A stretch of 10,626 nucleotides of DNA, from NCBI GenBank assembly GCA_030642525.1, contig DAOWNO010000036.1, forward strand, positions 1 through 10,626, in the 5' to 3' direction. This DNA comes from Candidatus Aegiribacteria sp. (GTDB taxonomy: Bacteria > Fermentibacterota > Fermentibacteria > Fermentibacterales > JCC-6). Shown here one piece after another: positions 6,533 to 10,626 of this stretch. The first letter of the stretch is position 1, and every line of letters begins with the position of its first letter. The position numbers and the translations under genes were made by a program. The notes under the pieces were generated by a model. The model worked only from the letters and a program-made list of their open reading frames with translations. It had not been told where the DNA came from and searched no databases.

Positions 6533-8485
6533 TTAAAGAGCCTCCGGGCAGGGAATGAAAACTATTGAATCCGCTATCGCATTAACAGCTGAATCAGCAT
6601 GTATCCAATCTCTATCCTCTGCTATGTTTATCAGTCTGTCCAGATAGGCTTCCCAGTAATCAGGCACATTGTTATTTACATGGAATCTATGATACAGAGC
6701 CGGACCCGGAAGGATGGATACAAGAAATGCGACCTGCCTTGTGGAAAGTTCCTTCAGATCTGCGCCGAAGTAATGCCTTGCAGCGTCCTGAAAACCAAAA
6801 ACATCCGGTCCGAGTTCAACGATATTCGCATATATTTCGAGTATTCTGTTTTTCGACAGATAAGTTTCGAGTCTCCATGTCAGGAAGACTTCCTGCAATT
6901 TCCTGGCATAAGTCTTTTTTCTTTCCAGGAATAGATTGCGGGCAAGCTGCATGGAAATTGTGGATCCCCCTCTAACGAATCTGCCTCTTTCCACGTTTGC
7001 TCTTATCGAATTTCTGATATGATAAAGACAAAAACCGTTGTGAGATCGAAAAGTCGCATCCTCCGCACATTTGAGGAGACCCTCTAAAGAAGGGTGCAGT
7101 GAATCAAAAGGCACGAAATCAGGATTTTCGAGAGTATCAAGATATATGTTTCTCATTCTACCACGGCTGTCACGCATCAGACATGATCCTCCCTGCCTGA
7201 GATGACCTATCGCGACAGGACTGGCCAGTACTCTTAAACCGGAAACATCAACTGAAGCCTGAAAATCAGAGCTGTCCGGTACTTCCCAGTCAAGGATGAG
7301 CCGTATATCGAACGAAGCGTATCCACCAAGCCTGAGGCCGGTGAGTCTGCCCAGTAACTCGTCCGGAATGGATTCAATCAGATCTTCACCGGAAATATCC
7401 TCACTCCAAAATCTCAGATCAAACCTCGGGTGCTGATCAAATCTGCCGGTAATTTCAAAGCTGACCGGAACGCTCCCGAATACCGCTGAACCGGAATCGA
7501 TATTTACTTCCAATGAACTCATGCACACTGTACCCCGGAATCGTAATTCCACAATCGTATTGACGGTATCATCTGAAAGAACGGTTGAATGTATCCTCAC
7601 AGAATCAAGCCGGGCATCAACTGCGACTCCGATGGTATCACTCTCCACGAATTCAAGAAATACGGTACCGGAAGGAACGAAATCGATGTAGATATCACCA
7701 AGCATTGATCCAGCCTGGGAAATCAGAAATTCCCTCAAAGTCGCAATATCAGTTGACAGACTGACGTAAGTTTCACCGCCGGTGTTATTCACGGTAAACA
7801 GAATCTCAGCCGGATCACCATTGACTTCATTGATAAAACCGCTTGCGGACAATGTATTATTCAAAGTCGCGCAAAGGTTTCCCTCAAGCTCAAAACCCTG
7901 AAGCATTTCAGGCAGAGCAAACAGTTCCCCCGGTATTCGTCTGAATTGAAACCATTCTACATGAAGGCTGTCACGTTCGCGGCCAAACAGAATGTTGCCG
8001 GTCCCCCTGCCCCACTCACTGTCAAGCAGGAACTCCATTGAATCCCCTGGAGCTTTCCCTGAAAATACTCCGGACACAACTGTTGTTTCATCATCATGTA
8101 CGATTTCAATGTGATTAAATCTGCCGGGTGGGCATTTGCGAGTCCGATGCTGCCTGATTGCATCAGTTTCACGCTCAGGCAATCTCCAGGTTCCACCAAC
8201 TGCGAGCAGACTGTCAATTTCCGGAAAGAACGGATTACCGCTCCAGTATACAATAAGTCTGTCAATCGCAATGCTTCTTCCTGGAAGGACAACTTCATTA
8301 AGAATGAGTATCTCCGGAGCAGTTCTAACGCTTCTGATCGAAGCGGCTTCGTCAAGCTCTCTCAGAGCTTTCAATGTAATACGGGCAGATATCACATCAA
8401 TCCCCAGGATAACAAAGAAAAGCGCAGCGACAGAGAGAAAAGCTGTGACGGCAGCAAACCTCAAACTGCAGGGGCGCTTCAACAA
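6533..8485 (-). CDS. Membrane-anchored protein with large AsmA-like periplasmic region and C-terminal GT51 peptidoglycan glycosyltransferase
   Basis: 650 aa from a TTG start. One transmembrane anchor (about 9-31) is followed by about 400 residues of alternating hydrophobic/polar beta-strand sequence that resembles AsmA/DUF748-like beta-groove proteins in texture (no specific motif). The GT51 domain is at the C-terminus (about 455-600): AEDATFRSHNG with catalytic Glu475, GGSTISMQLARNLFL (506-520), RKLQE with Glu532, NRILEIYANIVELG (546-559) and SILPGPALYH (590-599). There is no transpeptidase domain, so it polymerises glycan without cross-linking, like MtgA, but it is far larger. STISMQ, where STITQQ is commoner, is seen in a subset of monofunctional GT51 proteins. 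The start is forced: the codon just upstream is the in-frame pyrF stop TAA (8488-8486), and the anchor requires initiation at TTG 8485, TTG 8482 or TTG 8464. No strong Shine-Dalgarno is visible, so coupling to pyrF translation is likely. Confidence 0.88.
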   Translation of the reverse strand: MLKRPCSLRFAAVTAFLSVAALFFVILGIDVISARITLKALRELDEAASIRSVRTAPEILILNEVVLPGRSIAIDRLIVYWSGNPFFPEIDSLLAVGGTWRLPERETDAIRQHRTRKCPPGRFNHIEIVHDDETTVVSGVFSGKAPGDSMEFLLDSEWGRGTGNILFGRERDSLHVEWFQFRRIPGELFALPEMLQGFELEGNLCATLNNTLSASGFINEVNGDPAEILFTVNNTGGETYVSLSTDIATLREFLISQAGSMLGDIYIDFVPSGTVFLEFVESDTIGVAVDARLDSVRIHSTVLSDDTVNTIVELRFRGTVCMSSLEVNIDSGSAVFGSVPVSFEITGRFDQHPRFDLRFWSEDISGEDLIESIPDELLGRLTGLRLGGYASFDIRLILDWEVPDSSDFQASVDVSGLRVLASPVAIGHLRQGGSCLMRDSRGRMRNIYLDTLENPDFVPFDSLHPSLEGLLKCAEDATFRSHNGFCLYHIRNSIRANVERGRFVRGGSTISMQLARNLFLERKKTYARKLQEVFLTWRLETYLSKNRILEIYANIVELGPDVFGFQDAARHYFGADLKELSTRQVAFLVSILPGPALYHRFHVNNNVPDYWEAYLDRLINIAEDRDWIHADSAVNAIADSIVFIPCPEAL

Positions 8486-9187
8486 TTACCGCTTATCCAG
8501 AGCCTGAGCAATCTCATCCAGAATGGATATTGCCGCCTTTCGCGGATTATCTGCCTTCGTTACCGGTCTTCCGACAACCAGCGAAGTTGCGCCTGCCAGA
8601 ATCGCTTCAGCGGGTGTTGCTACTCTTTTCTGATCGTTCTTCGCTGCTCCCTCAGGTCTTATTCCCGGCGTTACTATCAGAAATTCAGGTCCGGTCGCTT
8701 CTCGTACTGCAGCCGCTTCTACCGGAGAACAAACAACACCAGCCAGACCGGCATCTTTCGCAGAGACAGCCATTTTTGTTACCAGTTCAATCGGAGAACC
8801 ATTGAAACCGAGAAATGACAGATCTTCTTCGGACAGGCTCGTAAGCACTGTTACTGCCAGAATCCTGGTATTTCCCTCCACTGCCTCGGCAGCAGCCTTC
8901 ATCATTTCAGCTCCGCCGGAAGCATGGATATTGATAAGTTCAGGTTTCAATCCGCATGCTGATCTGACAGCTCCAGCCACGGTGAAAGGAATGTCATGGA
9001 ATTTCAGATCCAGAAACAGCGGGAATCCGGATTCAGAGATCTCCCGAACAAGTGCCGGACCCTCTTTAACAAACAGCTCAAGCCCGACTTTCATACCAAC
9101 CTGAAGCCCCTTCAGCTTCTCAAAGAAAGCTTTTCTGTTCTCCATCTCCCTGCTGGTTATAGCAATGTACAGCCTTGTTTCACTCAT
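8486..9187 (-). CDS. pyrF: Orotidine-5'-phosphate decarboxylase
   Basis: Converts OMP to UMP, the last step of de novo pyrimidine synthesis, in the cytosol. 233 aa from ATG 9187, the normal size for the short bacterial type. The catalytic block FLDLKFHDIPFTV holds Asp60, Lys62 and Asp65. Lys33 in MKVGLELF, INIHASGG (86-93), VTVLTS (112-117), the phosphate-binding TPGIRP (173-178), NDQKRVATPAEA (184-195) and VVGRPVTKADNP with Arg207 are all present. One oddity: the first strand reads LYIAIT where the family normally has a VALD-type motif, so the usual ribose-binding Asp is Thr11. ATG 9187 is chosen because AGGA (9200-9197) lies nine bases upstream; a TTG at 9193 would add two residues. The gene follows rlpA after 35 bases and its TAA stop directly precedes, in the same frame, the TTG start of the GT51 gene. 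Confidence 0.95.
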   Translation of the reverse strand: MSETRLYIAITSREMENRKAFFEKLKGLQVGMKVGLELFVKEGPALVREISESGFPLFLDLKFHDIPFTVAGAVRSACGLKPELINIHASGGAEMMKAAAEAVEGNTRILAVTVLTSLSEEDLSFLGFNGSPIELVTKMAVSAKDAGLAGVVCSPVEAAAVREATGPEFLIVTPGIRPEGAAKNDQKRVATPAEAILAGATSLVVGRPVTKADNPRKAAISILDEIAQALDKR

Positions 9188-9222
9188 TTCCAACCATCCT
9201 CAGCATAACTGAAATCCTTGTC

Positions 9223-9627
9223 CTATTCAATTACGTTAATCAATACGTTCGCAGTGCCCGCTTCGAGCATTCCCAACCTTTCAGCAGCACCTTTTGAAAG
9301 GTCTATTATTCTTCCGCCAACATACGGACCTCTGTCGTTTACCCTGACTGTTACCTGCCGGTTATTGTCCAGATTGGTTACTCGAAGTACTGTGTCGAAA
9401 GGGAGCGTGAGGTGAGCACATGTCATGGCATTCATATCGAATGTTTCACCGTTCGCGGTCAGGTTGCCATGAAATCCCGGACCATAGTAAGAAGCAACAC
9501 CACGTGCCCGGAATCCTGCTACTACCCCTGAAGCTGAGATACCACCCGAACGGTAGACCGGAGAGGATAGCAACCCGCAGCCTGACAGAAGAAAAGAAAT
9601 CATGATAAGCGAGATTATCAGTTTCAG
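9223..9627 (-). CDS. rlpA: RlpA-family lipoprotein (septal-ring lytic-transglycosylase type), probable CTG start
   Basis: Small lipoprotein with a single double-psi beta-barrel domain. In Pseudomonas, RlpA is a lytic transglycosylase acting on stem-less glycan at septa. Motifs: GVASYYGPGFHG (43-54), TANGETFD (57-64), LTLPFDTVLRV (73-83), VNDRGPY (96-102) and RIIDLSKGAAERLG (106-119). Glu61 and Asp98 are 37 residues apart, the same spacing as catalytic Glu120/Asp157 of P. aeruginosa RlpA, so it may be active. The C-terminal SPOR domain of classical RlpA is absent (134 aa in all). The first ATG is at 9603, but it leaves only eight residues before the lipobox Cys (LSGC) and no basic n-region. 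Starting at CTG 9627 gives MKLIISLIMISFLLSGC, a textbook lipoprotein signal with Cys17. No ATG, GTG or TTG exists between the in-frame stop at 9636-9634 and 9603. Confidence 0.9.
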   Translation of the reverse strand: MKLIISLIMISFLLSGCGLLSSPVYRSGGISASGVVAGFRARGVASYYGPGFHGNLTANGETFDMNAMTCAHLTLPFDTVLRVTNLDNNRQVTVRVNDRGPYVGGRIIDLSKGAAERLGMLEAGTANVLINVIE

Positions 9628-10502
9628 TCGGAATCACCATCCAGAAGCCGAATAATATCTTTCATGAGTTCACTTGCAGCGTTCGGTCTTCTCATGAGCC
9701 ATGTTCCTACCTGAACCATGACAGCTCCTGCCGCAAGCAGTTCAAGTATATCCCCGGCACAGCAGACACCACCCGACGCAAGAACCGGTATCCCAACCGC
9801 TTCTCTGGTTATGAACACCCTTGCCACCGTCAATGGAAGCAATGCGGGCGACGAGTAACCGCCAACCTTTCGTTTCAGAAGCGCTTCTCCTGTCTGCCAG
9901 TCTATCTTCATACCTAGAAATGTATTACAGACAGTCACCGAGTCCGCCCCTCCTGCTTCTGCAGCCATGGCTGACTCAGTGATGCTGCCTTCGTTGGGAG
10001 TAAGTTTTACACTGAAAGGTCTGGAAGATACGCTTTTTACAAGGGATGAAATCCGCTCTACAGTCTCAGGTGAAGCTCCGAAGGCTATACCTCCGGCAGC
10101 AACATTAGGGCAGGATACATTAACTTCGTATCCGAAGGGGACCGGGGACTGTTCCAGTTTTTCTATGACTGCCGGAAATTCTTCAACAGTTTCACCGGCT
10201 ACATTTACTATCAAAGGGCATGGCAGATCTGCTGCCTGTGGAAGTAATGTTTTCACTACTTCATCAACACCGGGGTTCGCGAGCCCTATTGAATTGAGCA
10301 GACCGAATCTTGTTTCGACTATTCTTGGCGGCTGGTTCCCCTCGCGAGGCCTTAGGGTTGTAGCCTTGGATATGACTGCTGCAGCTCCATCAAGAAAACC
10401 CTGTTCCATCAGCTCAAGACCAAATCCAGCCGTACCTGATGCAAGAAGGATAGGGGAATCGAATTCTCTGTTCCAGAAAGTCCATGAACACGTTTTATCC
10501 AC
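9624..10502 (-). CDS. pyrD: Dihydroorotate dehydrogenase, class 1B-like catalytic subunit
   Basis: Cytosolic FMN enzyme that oxidises dihydroorotate to orotate, the fourth step of UMP synthesis. 292 aa from GTG 10502. Motifs: SPILLASGTAGFG (16-28), SKATTLRPREGN with Lys46 (45-56), NSIGLANPG (70-78), the catalytic-loop EVNVSCPNV with Cys131 (class 1 enzymes use Cys as base; class 2 use Ser), VKLTPN with Lys166, VTVCNTFLGM with Asn193, GGYSSPALLP (214-223), and the FMN phosphate loops SGGV (243-246) and GTWLM (266-270). Class 1B enzymes pair with the Fe-S/FAD subunit PyrK; the usual neighbour pyrK is not visible and may lie outside the window. GTG 10502 is chosen because AGGGA lies seven bases upstream and the N-terminus then has the usual family length. 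ATG 10520 and TTG 10529 are in-frame alternatives with poorer ribosome-binding sites. Confidence 0.94.
   Translation of the reverse strand: MDKTCSWTFWNREFDSPILLASGTAGFGLELMEQGFLDGAAAVISKATTLRPREGNQPPRIVETRFGLLNSIGLANPGVDEVVKTLLPQAADLPCPLIVNVAGETVEEFPAVIEKLEQSPVPFGYEVNVSCPNVAAGGIAFGASPETVERISSLVKSVSSRPFSVKLTPNEGSITESAMAAEAGGADSVTVCNTFLGMKIDWQTGEALLKRKVGGYSSPALLPLTVARVFITREAVGIPVLASGGVCCAGDILELLAAGAVMVQVGTWLMRRPNAASELMKDIIRLLDGDSD
9634..9638 (-). promoter_or_regulatory. Ribosome-binding site supporting the CTG start of rlpA
   Basis: GGTGA (extending to GGTGAT, 9638-9633) matches the 3' part of the consensus Shine-Dalgarno AGGAGGTGAT and lies six bases before CTG 9627. The CTG overlaps the pyrD stop as CTGA, the same four-base arrangement as the two ATGA overlaps at 2373-2370 and 4082-4079. 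In contrast, ATG 9603 is preceded by ATCTCGCTTATC, which has no purine-rich site. Confidence 0.55.
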
Positions 10503-10509
10503 TGGTGAA

Positions 10510-10514
10510 TCCCT
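10510..10514 (-). promoter_or_regulatory. Ribosome-binding site favouring the GTG start of pyrD
   Basis: AGGGA (within GGGAAGGGA) at 10514-10510 is seven bases before GTG 10502. This is the best-spaced Shine-Dalgarno among the three in-frame start candidates. The upstream ATG 10520 has only GGGAA three bases before it. Confidence 0.45.
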
Positions 10515-10626
10515 TCCCATCGTTCCCAATCGATCGAATCAGTTGGAAGAACATAAGCTTCCCCGGAGTCTGCTGACAAGATCGATTCATTGAATACTTC
10601 ATCGTTTCACTCACCGCCAGATATCC
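10515..10626 (-). other. Upstream edge of pyrD, no identifiable gene
   Basis: About 110 bases between the pyrD ribosome-binding site and the window edge. One minus frame is open from the edge down to a TAA at 10497-10495, just inside pyrD, but its translation looks unlike a protein. A second frame, after a TGA at 10609-10607, has G-rich first codon positions and could be coding, but it lacks a standard start before a TTG at 10579. The region may hold the 3' end of an upstream gene; I see no PyrK-like cysteine cluster and no clear promoter. Confidence 0.25.

Noticed and set aside
8096..8818. 240-codon plus-strand open frame opposite pyrF and the GT51 gene
   Set aside because: It is antisense to two genes with intact catalytic motifs, its translation is Arg/Ser/Cys-rich with no recognisable domain, and it crosses the pyrF/GT51 junction.
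9202..9230. Possible promoter TTGAAT-17-TATGCT just upstream of pyrF
   Set aside because: Both hexamers match only four of six positions, and transcription would start about eight bases before the ATG, leaving out the AGGA ribosome-binding site. More likely chance in the 35-base spacer.
9967..10593. 208-codon plus-strand open frame opposite pyrD
   Set aside because: Low-complexity Ser/Pro/Thr-rich translation antisense to a conserved enzyme gene; a shadow of the pyrD codon pattern.
10412..10606. Minus-strand frame overlapping the pyrD start with protein-like codon composition
   Set aside because: It begins after a TGA, has no ATG or GTG start, overlaps about 90 bases of conserved pyrD sequence in another frame, and resembles no known protein. 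Could be the remnant of an upstream gene, but this cannot be supported.
1..10626. Mobile element, CRISPR, tRNA or riboswitch
   Set aside because: No direct or inverted terminal repeats, regularly spaced repeats, cloverleaf sequence or long structured leader were seen; nearly all bases are in genes and gaps are 68 bases or less.

Overview
All recognisable genes in this window lie on the minus strand, so transcription runs from high to low coordinates. They are tightly packed: four-base overlaps, 0-35 base gaps, and one larger gap of 68 bases at 6465-6532. There is no tRNA, rRNA, CRISPR array, transposase or phage gene, and no gene-free stretch over 300 bases. The host is almost certainly a diderm (Gram-negative-type) bacterium, given two lipoproteins, an RlpA-family protein, a GspE/PilB ATPase and two GT51 peptidoglycan polymerases. 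Moderate GC, AGA/GGA-rich codon use and several large unrecognised envelope proteins suggest an uncultivated lineage, perhaps in the FCB superphylum. That placement is inference and is weak.

Layout in direction of transcription. First cluster: pyrD (dihydroorotate dehydrogenase, 10502-9624), then a small RlpA-like lipoprotein (9627-9223, apparently starting at CTG), pyrF (OMP decarboxylase, 9187-8486), and a large membrane-anchored protein with a C-terminal GT51 glycosyltransferase (8485-6533). A near-consensus sigma70-type promoter sits in the gap at 6530-6502. Second cluster: a four-module, two-TM protein of unknown function (6464-5367), a thymidine/pyrimidine-nucleoside phosphorylase (5365-4079), a GspE/PilB-type secretion or pilus ATPase (4082-2370), an unrecognised 459-residue lipoprotein (2373-994), and the N-terminal part of a class A penicillin-binding protein (986 to beyond the window edge).

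Two themes alternate. One is pyrimidine metabolism: pyrD and pyrF for de novo UMP synthesis, and the phosphorylase for nucleoside salvage or catabolism. The other is the cell envelope: two glycan-strand polymerases, an RlpA-family protein, lipoproteins and a secretion/pilus motor. UMP is the precursor of the UDP-sugars used for peptidoglycan, so co-expression would make sense, but this is inference from gene order only.

The points most worth a second look are the CTG start of the RlpA gene, the four-module membrane protein, the unusual architecture of the 650-residue GT51 protein (a roughly 400-residue beta-rich, AsmA-like region ahead of the catalytic domain), its TTG start directly after the in-frame pyrF stop, and the loss of a normally conserved ribose-binding Asp in PyrF.
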